64,000 nt of DNA from Malania oleifera (lineage: Eukaryota > Streptophyta > Magnoliopsida > Santalales > Ximeniaceae). Made by a program: the position numbers and the translations under genes. Of this stretch, positions 57,601 through 64,000 are shown in pieces. Numbering within the stretch: position 1 is the stretch's first letter; every line of letters starts with the position of its first letter. Location: NCBI RefSeq assembly GCF_029873635.1, contig NC_080421.1, positions 3,162,001 to 3,226,000 of the forward strand, given 5' to 3'. The notes under the pieces were generated by a model. That model saw nothing but the letters and a program-made list of their open reading frames with translations, had not been told where the DNA came from and did not search any database.

Positions 57601-58565
57601 TTTATATTAGACACTTGAGAGTCGAAGCAATATGGTGTTTTTTAATGAAACAAAAACTTCATTAATACAAGAAAAAAGAAAAAAAATGACACGAAAATAT
57701 AGAGATCAGAAGACTCCAACGCATTTGATTTGGAAGAAAGCTTCATTTTTTGCTGCATAAATGAAGCTTTCTTCCAAATCAAATGCGTTGGAGTCTTCTG
57801 ATCTCTGCAATAACACACGTTTGTTAATAACATGTCATTTGGAAAATACAGCATAAATTTCCTAATTGCTAGATTTAGTGCTCAGGAATGACATTACAAT
57901 GCTTCAAAATATTTTTACCAATTCTCAGTTTATTACACAGCCAGAATTTTCTAGTAACTAAGCTTCAAATGCTGCCTTTTAATCATAAAGTGCATCACCA
58001 TCTTTCATTTCATATGTACTGTATCTTATCATATTTATTATACTGGGAAACATCAAACATAAAAAATTGAGATGTGAACCACTCTACCCATTTGAAATTG
58101 CATCATTTTACATGCACATTTCATGAGTCACAATACTAACAACTGCATAATATCTCATAGCACTCGTATCACAATATTCTTCTATAAAGAAAAACTGCAG
58201 AAGGAGTGTCCTAGCACTAATTCAGCCACCAAAAGCACTATGCTAATTCTCAATTGAAATGTAACATAGAAACACACACACGCAATACTCTAAAAAGATA
58301 TATCTACTCATGTAACCATACAGAGATGAAGTCTCATTTTCAGATTAAATTATCAGCCTATTAAATGCTCAGCATCAAATTAGAATAAAGATGTGACTAA
58401 ATAAGGAGAAGCAATTCTAGAGAGAATCAAGGGTCAAACTCAAGAACAATTAGAATAAGTCAATACATCATCCATCGGTGTGGAAAAAATGTCCTCAAAC
58501 GGATTTCTCATGCCAGGACCACCAGGGCCTCCTTCAGAAGCTTGTTTAAATGCATCATGGCCAAC
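32611..58565 (-). CDS. GFA2: Mitochondrial-type DnaJ (HSP40) chaperone, GFA2-like, 12 exons, 5' end missing
   Basis: Twelve exons with GT-AG borders join into 885 nt (294 codons plus TAA) without a stop: 58565-58467, 57240-57190, 57097-57010, 56832-56768, 56655-56581, 48653-48581, 42937-42846, 35462-35391, 35055-34999, 34873-34825, 33051-32985, 32707-32611. The order is a Gly/Phe-rich linker ([18 protein letters not shown]), a first substrate-binding strand, four CxxC zinc motifs (CEAC, CRHC, CTAC, CKSC), the C-terminal beta domains ([20 protein letters not shown]), and the tail [20 protein letters not shown]. This is a type I DnaJ, co-chaperone of Hsp70. The ending matches Arabidopsis GFA2, a mitochondrial DnaJ needed for female gametophyte development. 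Presequence and J domain (about 160 residues expected) are not in the window. Introns of 5.6-7.9 kb are filled by transposable elements, yet every border is canonical. Confidence 0.9.
32985..33051 (-). CDS. GFA2: DnaJ exon k
   Basis: 67 nt. Encodes [20 protein letters not shown], then IP. The donor is CCAAC/GTAGGT: using the next GT downstream would create a stop, so this choice is forced. Confidence 0.88.
33180..33580 (-). mobile_element. RTE-type LINE fragment, 3' end
   Basis: On the minus strand, from 33550 downward, the broken frame reads MRVLRWMSG, then [13 protein letters not shown], then [14 protein letters not shown]. This is the C-terminal signature after RTE reverse transcriptases. 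It ends near 33190 in TTG-type trinucleotide repeats as RTE elements do. It lies in the DnaJ intron between exons j and k. Confidence 0.75.
33581..34824. other. Remainder of the DnaJ intron j-k
   Basis: AT-rich intron DNA. Apart from the RTE fragment at its downstream end I see no coding or repeat signal here. Confidence 0.45.
34825..34873 (-). CDS. GFA2: DnaJ exon j
   Basis: 49 nt. Encodes [16 protein letters not shown], with a Gly codon split at the donor. Confidence 0.9.
34999..35055 (-). CDS. GFA2: DnaJ exon i
   Basis: 57 nt, phase 0. Encodes [19 protein letters not shown], the second C-terminal beta domain. Confidence 0.9.
35391..35462 (-). CDS. GFA2: DnaJ exon h
   Basis: 72 nt, phase 0. 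Encodes [20 protein letters not shown], then SITQ. It lies after a 7.4-kb intron filled with L1 LINEs. Confidence 0.9.
35760..36340 (-). mobile_element. L1 LINE fragment, C-terminal zf-RVT region
   Basis: Broken minus-strand frames (36331-36023 and 36010-35760) read [20 protein letters not shown], then [19 protein letters not shown] and WGLCWKI. These resemble the zinc-binding region and tail after L1 reverse transcriptase. A related sequence recurs at about 62640-62760. With the pieces at 40600-41765 it may be one minus-strand L1 split by later insertions. Confidence 0.6.
36341..37149. other. Intron DNA between LINE pieces
   Basis: AT-rich. There are short ATA repeats at 36418-36433 and a run of AATCGAAT-type repeats near 36895-36925. 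No coding signal. Confidence 0.4.
37150..39635 (+). mobile_element. L1 LINE, 5'-truncated, reverse transcriptase to 3' end
   Basis: Plus-strand order: RT palm start (37430-37845; [20 protein letters not shown], then [10 protein letters not shown] and [20 protein letters not shown]), [14 protein letters not shown] motif at about 37912, and the region around the catalytic loop at 38113-38568 ([12 protein letters not shown], where FADD is expected). The connection and zinc-like region runs to about 39540. The 3' end has an AATAAAG signal and a (TA)n tail at 39602-39633. Frameshifts and stops, including the altered catalytic box, show it is dead. It lies in DnaJ intron g-h, opposite to the gene. 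Confidence 0.88.
39602..39633. repeat. (TA)n microsatellite at LINE 3' end
   Basis: About 16 TA units directly after the LINE 3' end, probably grown from its tail. Confidence 0.92.
39636..40599. other. Intron DNA, unassigned
   Basis: Moderately AT-rich. Short frames carry no firm motif. It may hold degraded LINE sequence. Confidence 0.35.
40600..41066 (-). mobile_element. L1 LINE fragment, reverse transcriptase pieces
   Basis: On the minus strand 41042-40830 reads [20 protein letters not shown], the L1 motif after the first catalytic Asp region. 40780-40610 reads RVPLGGNPR...LVLERVSKR and ends in a region like the L1 segment GG-x-x-TLIQA. Frames are broken. Confidence 0.65.
41250..41765 (-). 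mobile_element. L1 LINE fragment, endonuclease domain start
   Basis: From 41765 the minus strand reads [20 protein letters not shown], then [18 protein letters not shown] (the L1 N-W-N-x-R-G and Q-E-T-K blocks in altered form). 41568-41300 reads [12 protein letters not shown]...SPKWIV and a [13 protein letters not shown] block. This is the endonuclease half of a minus-strand L1, matching the RT piece below it. Confidence 0.75.
42486..42514. repeat. Poly-C tract
   Basis: A CCCCACC start is followed by a long C run, in the DnaJ intron. Length is prone to sequencing error. Confidence 0.85.
42846..42937 (-). CDS. GFA2: DnaJ exon g
   Basis: 92 nt. Encodes [20 protein letters not shown], then [11 protein letters not shown], the conserved GDLYV strand of the C-terminal domain. 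Confidence 0.9.
43530..44049 (-). repeat. 3' LTR of the gypsy element
   Basis: 520 bp, TGTCACGG...CCGTGACA. It has an inverted-repeat end (TGTCACGG / CCGTGACA), longer than the usual TG/CA. Confidence 0.95.
43966..47142 (-). CDS. Gypsy gag-pol polyprotein, in-frame deleted (1058 codons)
   Basis: The likely start is the Met two codons in ([15 protein letters not shown]). Gag is at residues about 100-250 and a CCHC knuckle ([13 protein letters not shown]) at 317-329. An aspartic protease with intact DTGA lies at 400-403. At about residue 620 the reverse transcriptase start ([15 protein letters not shown]) runs straight into the thumb-side region ([13 protein letters not shown]), so the YxDD-bearing catalytic core is absent. 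At about 720 the frame passes directly to the integrase CxxC zinc half (CLTCQQDK), so RNase H is absent. Part of the integrase core is also gone (701-760) and the expected catalytic Glu region reads [10 protein letters not shown] chromodomain lies at about 964-1015 ([12 protein letters not shown]...FLVKWK). The tail stops inside the 3' LTR. No internal stop occurs despite these losses, so the frame seems maintained. Confidence 0.92.
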   Translation of the reverse strand: MTMAPNNAERISVLEAQVEESTNTMAAEVAQMRELVDEVRGSQKHQAGLIGDMSEDFRHTVETLQARMADLDAKVNVMVLAMGNSNTPGVSKTKVPEPRTYGGARDAKELENFLFDVEQYFRVVRMASEQAKVDTATMYLVGDAKLWWRTKYREIENGNCVIDSWADLRRELKAQFFPENVEYNARRKLRDLKHTGSISDYVKQFSALMLDIRDMSEKDKLFYFLEGMKPWARTELHRQRVQDLSTAQAAAERLTDYAGDETTSSKRFGGEGNGGKSFKNGKPKSGGADPNSSTSQEASSSRGFNTPNGKGKSKIECFLCRGPHRVFECPHKASLNALQASIVEQAVEDDGEEDEAPRVGSVRLVNALEKQAKIPKVTRAKGLMFVDLRINGKSTRAMVDTGATHNFVSQLEAGRLNLSLEKDTGRVKAVNSVAQPTLGVAKQVVIKLGQWEGHANFTVVPLDDYPVILGTEFLMGTRAVLMPSAGSLCLMGDHSCMVQVVATKGDEGKSLSAIQLNEGLGQGEQTRLATVVVDKEVGQVLEPTTIQAVLDEDKEVLPDKLPQNLPSRRTVEQEIKLLSGVKPPAKRPCWIAPREIVELGKQLDEVEAGCVRPSKTPLGASVSFQRKHEEHLRKVFDRLKGNSLNLKKENFSFARRSNKFLGQVVEQGRIRRGMEKVRMVQERKIPTTVKELRSFLGLTGCCRKFVKGYSRRMTPMTGLLGRYYWPHTRDDVVDYTKTCLTCQQDKGERKKYGTFMAAPKYCSAEGTTQLFLVTIVKLWGFPQVIICDQDLMFTDNFLTEFFRIFRSHLDISSSYHRQTDEQMKRFRELLDEYLRHCVNDNRKNGVQLLDVAPFCGNAQRRSTTKKSPFELVIDQLPLLPHTVGEPYRRKSPKAYIFTSEGRQNADFAQAYLDKASKQMKKWADQQRKPQFHVNCLKPFNANTNDLSRSQSNSVELKTVQPDRHDVEEILAGRKFISSRKKRQKFLVKWKRLDDKEISWISTEDLKPFVDKVEVYLSPKVYEAVDGISGGECHGLSLFRALCLPMTAYLVCLGWVSIM
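47246..47765 (-). repeat. 5' LTR of the gypsy element
   Basis: 520 bp, 518 of 520 identical to the 3' LTR by manual comparison. It directly precedes the PBS on the minus strand. Confidence 0.95.
47771..48580. other. DnaJ intron f-g, gene-proximal part
   Basis: AT-rich intron DNA. No feature recognised. Confidence 0.5.
48581..48653 (-). CDS. GFA2: DnaJ exon f: fourth zinc motif
   Basis: 73 nt. Encodes [20 protein letters not shown]. It lies isolated between a gypsy and a copia element and would be easy to miss. Confidence 0.88.
48654..49395. other. DnaJ intron e-f, 3' part
   Basis: AT-rich intron DNA up to the copia target site. No feature recognised. Confidence 0.5.
49401..49670 (+). repeat. 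5' LTR of the copia element
   Basis: 270 bp, TGTTAACA...TTGACA. It has an internal imperfect tandem repeat (GCAGCAT-TCCTGAAAACCTG twice) that the 3' LTR shares. Confidence 0.92.
50445..51330. mobile_element. hAT-type non-autonomous element (MITE), 870 bp
   Basis: The element is 50453-51322. Its ends are the inverted repeats CATGGTTTTAAAT / ATTTAAAACCATG, and an 8-bp target duplication ATTGTCAT lies at 50445-50452 and 51323-51330. An 8-bp duplication is the mark of the hAT superfamily. Both subterminal regions are packed with GTAACGG or CCGTTAC motifs in varied order, as in hAT subterminal transposase-binding repeats. The middle is AT-rich with no transposase. It splits the copia gag, so it inserted after the copia element. 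Confidence 0.92.
54770..55039 (+). repeat. 3' LTR of the copia element
   Basis: 270 bp. The first dinucleotide has changed from TG to TA. Confidence 0.92.
55045..56580. other. DnaJ intron e-f, 5' part
   Basis: AT-rich intron DNA from the copia element to exon e. No feature recognised. Confidence 0.5.
56581..56655 (-). CDS. GFA2: DnaJ exon e: third zinc motif
   Basis: 75 nt, phase 0. Encodes [20 protein letters not shown], then GKTVK. The donor opens a 7.9-kb intron that contains a whole copia element. Confidence 0.9.
56768..56832 (-). CDS. GFA2: DnaJ exon d: second zinc motif
   Basis: 65 nt. Encodes [20 protein letters not shown], carrying the CxxCxGxG motif. Confidence 0.88.
57010..57097 (-). 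CDS. GFA2: DnaJ exon c: start of zinc domain
   Basis: 88 nt. Encodes [20 protein letters not shown], then the first zinc motif CEAC-G across the splice. Confidence 0.9.
57190..57240 (-). CDS. GFA2: DnaJ exon b
   Basis: 51 nt, phase 0. Encodes [17 protein letters not shown], leading into the first substrate-binding domain. Confidence 0.85.
57701..57806. repeat. Perfect 46-bp inverted repeat (hairpin) in a DnaJ intron
   Basis: 57701-57746 (AGAGATCAGAAGACTCC... to ...AAGCTTCAT) is the exact reverse complement of 57761-57806, with a 14-nt spacer (TTTTTGCTGCATAA region). There is no mismatch over 46 bp. Transcribed with the DnaJ pre-mRNA it would fold into a single stem-loop. Confidence 0.95.
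58467..58565 (-). CDS. GFA2: DnaJ exon a: G/F-rich linker
   Basis: 99 nt, phase 0. Acceptor GATAG/GTTGGCC, donor GATGAT/GTATTG. Encodes [10 protein letters not shown]...[13 protein letters not shown], the segment that follows the J domain. Confidence 0.88.
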
Positions 58566-58979
58566 CTATCAAATTATGGGCACCAATAAAGCAAGACTCA
58601 TCATTATTAATAAAAGGAACAAGCTGAAACATCAACTACAACATAATCACCAGATGCAGAGCAAGGAACACTAAACTGGAACATCAATTATGGAATAATC
58701 ACAAGATGCAGTTCATAGATGTTTATAAAAATAACATTAAAAAAACGAAAAACCCTTAATAGTTGATTTGTTGGGGATGATTTTTGAACAGGCTCACTCA
58801 TATAATCACTTACGTGTATTATGAATTTTCCACACCAATGAATATGGATAAATGAGTGAAATGCCTTAATGCTAGCTTAAAGAATTTGAGCAAGGACTTC
58901 ACAGGCATAGGAAACATAGCATGAAAAAATTCAGATTTTCTAAACAATCCCAAATTTATGGAAAATAAAATCCTTATGC

Positions 58980-59600
58980 GCATTATGAATATGGGTCAAT
59001 GAGTGAAATGCCTATACGGTATAGACAATTCAACACCTCAAAGGCTTCCTTGGAATTACATCTGGAAAAAAGCAGCCCCCCAAAAAGGCTGCATTTCTTG
59101 CTTGGGAGGCAACAAACTATTTGAACCCTTAACAACCTGCAGAAAAGGGTGTTGACCCTCGCCAACAGGTGATTCCTATGTACGGTTGTTGCTGAATCAG
59201 TTGAAACCATCCTCCTGCACTGCCCCCTGACCAGGAATCTTTGAAGCGTGGCCTTCTCATTGACCAGGCAGCAGTGGGCCACTGCCAGCTCTGCAGGAGG
59301 GGAGTTTTAGGCTTGGAAAGGCATTCGAGCCACCAAAGAGAACAGGAAGGATTTGACTCTCATCCCTCTTTCCATATTTTGAAGTACTTGGAAGAAAAAA
59401 AAAACAAGAAGAGGGCCTCATATTAGTAATATCAGTGTGTTTCAACTGTTACCAGCTGGCACAGTGGGCAGTTCTTGAGTGATCACAATGTAATTCCTGA
59501 TTTTGCCACCCTGCAAGGTGGATGATCCTTGTTCTACTGTATATTAGGTTGGCATCCTCTTGATTCCCTATTAATAAAGTTCTTTATGCTGATTAAGAAA
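58980..59600 (+). mobile_element. L1 LINE 3' end fragment
   Basis: The end (GTTGGCATCCTC...TATTAATAAAGTTC, about 59550-59590) matches the 3' end of the L1 at 39540-39600, including GG-TTGGCATC and AATAAAGTT. It is followed by an A-rich tail and a G run. The upstream part carries only degraded frames. It lies upstream of DnaJ exon a. Confidence 0.6.
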
Positions 59601-59949
59601 AAGAGGGGGGGGAGGGGATCCTGCATACTAACCTCCTCCGTGGGTAGGGAGAATCCTGTTACTCCTATTAAATCATTACCGAAACCCCCTTCTCAAATAC
59701 AGAAACATCCTTCAAACCTTCCAAAGGAGGAGACGAAAAATAAGAAAGGTCACCAAGAAATTCAAAAAAATCAGAATCATGACCAATTTGATAGTTGAAA
59801 GAATCCAACAATAACCCACAATCACAGGCAAACTCACAGTCAGTGTTCGAATGTCACCCTATTGTGTTCCTTTTCAATCTGATTTTTCCCTTCGTCCCTC
59901 TCTATGACTGAATGAGAGCTGTATTGAGATTCTTCAGCAACAAAAAAAA

Positions 59950-61620
59950 ATCCCTACAAATTCTCATTTTAAAATTTAACCATTCTAATGATTATTAACA
60001 AGAAATCCCTTACCTGATTCATCCCGCCCCTCTGATATAGACCTTCATATCCTCCATCTTATTACATCCCGTCACATCTTTACTACTCCCATAGGAACAA
60101 ACCTCCTCCAAATGCAATCTAGTATCGATTCGATTCTTCCTGTGCCCTTTAATCTTCTGCTTCACGTGAGTTTGTCCACCCTTATCATCCTCCACAGAAG
60201 GCTGTTTCACCAACCCAACAGGAAAAGCATCCCCAGCTAGACCGCTATGCTCAACTCTTTTCTCTTGAGTAGAAGACGTCTTCCCACCATTAGAAGCCTT
60301 CTGATTATATGCCCCCATCCCAGGCTCTTAGTACACATCTGGCCATGGGATAACTTTAGAAGCCCCTTGAACTCTAAAGTTAATGCCAGGAATTTGGGCC
60401 TGTTCACTTAAATGACAAAATTGATCTTCCTTCCTTTCCAAAACCTAGCCAAGACTTGAATTCACTCCAGCCTGATCTTGGGCTTGTTTACAATATTGGT
60501 CCATTTCCAAACCAATTACAGCCTGAATTTGGGCCGATTTATAAAATAGTCCCAGGCTCGAACCAGCTATCTAGCCCAAGTCCAAGACAACCACCAGACA
60601 TCCAGATCCATTCCATCCAACCTTCATCGTCCTAACTTACTTGAGAAACAATAGCCGCCTTAGGCACCCTAGTGTCCCCAACCAACACCGTAGACAATGG
60701 TGCGGTTGCCTTCACCCTTAAACCCAAGGGATCACCGCCCACACCATTAAAAAAACAGCTTACTTCTTTCCTTCAGAACCTTGCTCTACAAACAAGCATT
60801 CCTCTAACCCCTTCACCAACCTTGCCTTTGCCAAAATCATTTACCTTTGCTTGTAATTTTCCTTAGCCATCAATCCAAATTCCTGAATAAATCCTTTCCA
60901 TCCTTCTCCCTATCCCCATGAGGGGAAAAAAATTTACCCCTTCCCCCTTCCATCCCAAACCTAACTCCAAAATCTTCCCCATATAGAAGGCCAATATCTG
61001 ACACTTCCAACCATCATGCTTTGAAAACCTCTTCCCAAACCTCCAAAAACTAACGGTATTCCCTTCATAAACCATTTGACCAAAAACTGACCCACCAACT
61101 CAGAGAGATGCTCAAGAAAGAAAAAAAAACTCACTCTTACCCACTCTATCCAGTCTCAATCCGAAGGTTTTCCCTTCAATCTAAAATTAGCTTTTGCAGT
61201 CTCCTTTCTTCATGGTCTCCAATTGACATAGCAAAAGACTTTGTTGAGGGTAGAGAATAGAGGGTAAAGTTTCACAAGGAAAAGTAGAAAAAGTAGTGGA
61301 AGGAACTAGCAATTACCCTCCATCCCTCCCTCTTCCCAATCTTCCAAAAACTGACCACAGCCTCTCCATAACCATTTGACCAACAATGACCACAAACAAA
61401 CCCTCCGATTTCACCCAGGTTGATGCTCGACCACAAATAGAAACTCACTCTTACCCACAATCCAGTCTCAAAACAAAGGTTTCCCTTCAATCTGAAATGA
61501 TATTTTGCAATCTCCTTCACGGTCTCCAATCATCATGGCAAAAGACTCTGGTGAAGGTAGAGAGAAGAGAGGGAGGGGTTTCACAAGGAAAACAAAAATC
61601 AAATGTCAGCAGAGGTCCAT
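59950..61620 (-). mobile_element. L1 LINE ORF1-like fragments
   Basis: Minus-strand frames at 61075-60863 (NTVSFWRFGKRF, then a GIGRRMERIYSGIW-like block) and 61529-61272 (VVSFWKIGKREGW) resemble each other. They also resemble the nucleic-acid-binding ORF1 of plant L1 elements (fxxGxxGxxWxxF type). Two related blocks suggest a duplication or two copies. Degraded, with no clear ends. Confidence 0.45.
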
Positions 61621-63605
61621 TGGAGTTTTAAAACCTCAAGGAAAGTCCAAGGAATTTTTGAAATCTTAGTGGAAGTCAATGTCTTTTTGCCAAATCACAA
61701 GGGAGGTCAATGTCTTTTGCCCTTTAAAAACAAAAAGAAAAAGTTCATCCCCAAACAAATGTCTAAGCTCAAACCTAAGGGGTCCTATAGAAAAATGAAA
61801 ACCACCACTAAGCTTTCCATCAAAGCTCCAACAAAAATGAACAAGTGAATGACTAAGGAAGATATCAAGTCTTAAACACATATCCAGTATCGCAAATAAT
61901 ATGAATATTCCCAACCAAGAGCATACATATGTTACCAAAAATAATTGAAAGCAAACTAAAACCAGATTTGGTTTTTTGATTCCAGCTTCCAGTTTTGGTT
62001 TTCTATATTTGAAAATACAATTTTCAGTTTCAACTTTAGTTTCATGAGAAAATCTAACTGGGAAAAAATAAATCAATCTAGCCTTAATTTTATACTCCAT
62101 ATTTTGTGCTACTTACAATATACAGTTTACATACTTGGGCTGTAAGGAGTATAGATCACTAACAATGAGGGCGCACACACAGCATGCACGTGCAATGAGC
62201 CAGGGTTTGTTGGAGAGTCCCCTCCATTGTCCCATATAGCACAGAGATTAAGAGAAAGGGCCTCTCCCTTGGACTTGTAAATAATCCAAGTTGTTCGTGA
62301 GCTACTTGATGCTCGGCTATGATGACCTCACTAATATAAACGAGCAAAACTTGAGATTAAACTCAAAGCTCAAAAACTAAACTATTTGAACTCAAGCTAG
62401 ACAATACTTAACTTGCCAAGCTTGCAAGCTAGCTCAGTTAACTAGCTCACAAGTTTTGGCTTGTTTATAAAGTTAAGCAGGCTTTTAAAAGACTCATGAG
62501 TTAAATCTTCAAGTAAGTTCATGAGCTTCTTTGCATATAGGCTCACATTTTGACTCATTTATTGGTATTTTTTTCTTGATGGAAAAAATATAAGCTTTAC
62601 TCTTTTTTTTTTTTTTTTTGACAAAAAAAAAAAAAGAGCATGCAACGAACATAAAAACAACCAGAAATAATGCCTTCAGAGGTCTCCTATTCTGCAACAG
62701 TTATTGGCGTTAACTCCATCAAGAACAACCAAACAAACAAAAGCCTTAATCTTACAGGGGTATTTAGCCCTCCAAATAGAACAATGAAGAGGAAAGACCC
62801 TATAAGTTCTAATCAAATGCTAATGGAAGATTTAGCAGAATAAACTTATGAAGAATCCAAAAGCCAACCCCATATTCTCCCAATAGAGAGATGACTTCCC
62901 TCCAATAACAACAAAGAAGAGAGTTCTTCCACCTCCCTGCCATGAACAGTAAACTTGCTATGATTTTTATTTTTTTCATTGTATTTATGATTTCTTGCCT
63001 TCATAATAGAATAGTTGCTAAAAACATCCAAATTAGGGCTTTTCTCACATAGCGACTTGAAAACCAAACTAATATTCAATAGTTGAATGTAGGTTTATTA
63101 AAATTATATAACATTCATTCAAAACATTAGCATCTAAAGTGTTGAGGTCAAAAGAGGTGAACATGTGCATTTTCTAAAAATTTGCTACTGCAAAATAAGG
63201 ATTCACAGATGCAGTAACTGTTACATGTTACATAACATCTGCAACAACCACAACCATTACACAACGATGTTAAGACAGTTTGGTCAGACAACAATGAAAC
63301 TTCGTGGAAAGACCATTCAGGGTTTCTGTTCTTGATGGAGTTGGAAGTGTCAAAAGAAGATTCCAGTGAGACTGTTCAAAAAGTTGCCACATTTTTTTTT
63401 GAAATCATGTGCTAATTATGATGGGAGAAAGAAGGAATTTTATAGGAAGATAGTAGAAATTGTGGCACTATGGCAGACTTGATTGTGGACTGCATTGCTT
63501 CATTCAACTTGAAACAAGAGTGGGATAAATGAAAGAAATGAAGAGAGGAAGTATGTGTGAAGGATGGTGAGCTAGCAAAAGGAACAAAGAACTTGGAACA
63601 GAGGG
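61621..63605. other. Region upstream of the DnaJ exons, mostly unassigned
   Basis: It contains a poly-T/poly-A pair at 62603-62634. A segment at 62640-62760 resembles the L1 zf-RVT piece at 36120-36230 (shared TTGGTGTTAACTC-like block). No J-domain exon (HPD motif) could be found here. Confidence 0.4.
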
Positions 63606-63606
63606 T

Positions 63607-63891
63607 GCTGTGATACCATATAATGCAGAACAGAGTGTAAGGGTTTTCTACAAGAGGGTAAAAAAAAGAAGAAGAAGAATGGCGACAAGATGATGAAGGA
63701 AGAAGAAGACATAGGCAGTGGGAAGTTGGAACTCAAACCCTGTTGATTTAAGAAAGCTTATTTACAAGAAATTACAAATAAATCCAAACAAATACAAGAA
63801 ATTACAAAGACTCCCACATATGCATAAGCCTAACCAGAAATTAAATTAAAAACACATAATAACTACTAATTAACAGGCTAAGGACCCAACA
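63607..63891 (-). repeat. Probable copia LTR with PBS
   Basis: On the minus strand a PBS-like TGGTATCACAGC (63618-63607) directly follows a segment that starts TGTTGGGTCCTTAGCC near 63891. This gives an LTR-sized block of about 273 bp. The inner end reads TATA instead of CA. The rest of the element is not identified. Confidence 0.4.
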
Positions 63892-64000
63892 ATCCTTGAG
63901 CCTGTTATTTGAATTGAATCTCCAACTTGGGTCAAAATGATCCATTCAGTTACTTGCCTCCCATCATACATCAAGACGGTTCTCAGGTTCAATTTTGGAA

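Noticed and set aside
61386..61848. Overlapping plus-strand frames
   Set aside because: Opposite strand to L1 ORF1-like sequence, with low-complexity Lys-rich translation.

Overview
The window is nuclear DNA of a flowering plant, most likely a eudicot with a repeat-rich genome. It holds small GT-AG exons of conserved plant genes, an AT-rich background, and many LTR retrotransposons, LINEs, tRNA-derived SINEs and TIR elements. It also has one insert carrying a piece of the plastid gene trnR-ACG. I cannot name the species from sequence alone.

Only three host genes are recognisable, all on the minus strand. At 1500-3576 lie the first two coding exons of a DUF630/DUF632 protein with an N-terminal MGCVASK myristoylation-type start. 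Its later exons are not in the window, and a copia remnant lies on that side (1-871). At 22790-23011 is the last coding exon of a clade-D-like PP2C phosphatase, cut off from any upstream exon by nested retrotransposons. At 32611-58565 are twelve exons of a mitochondrial-type DnaJ (GFA2-like) spread over 26 kb. They join into an open frame of 885 nt (294 codons plus stop). The presequence and J-domain exons must lie beyond about 58.6 kb and were not found in the window.

Layout. 1-871: copia deletion derivative. 1500-4620: DUF630/632 gene and GA-rich leader or promoter. 5011-5400: two SINEs apparently inserted one after the other at the same target. 6881-14998: an 8.1-kb Mutator-like TIR element with a 10-bp target-site duplication, palindrome arrays near both ends, an organellar DNA insert flanked by 167-bp direct repeats, SINE copies, a LINE relic and a 149-bp tandem array. 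15407-15946: solo LTR. 19147-22420: copia element with both LTRs and a large internal deletion. 22421-23071: PP2C 3' end. 23072-31005: nested copia and LTR fragments. 32611-58565: DnaJ gene. Its introns hold an RTE LINE, opposed L1 LINEs, a young non-autonomous chromodomain gypsy element (43530-47765), and a copia element (49401-55039) that itself contains a hAT-type MITE. 57701-57806 is a perfect 46-bp hairpin in another DnaJ intron. 58.9-64 kb holds L1 pieces and a probable copia LTR.

The strongest candidates for follow-up are the palindrome-ended Mutator-like element with its organellar insert, the in-frame deleted gypsy element, and the perfect intronic hairpin. No transposase gene was seen for either TIR element, so both look non-autonomous.
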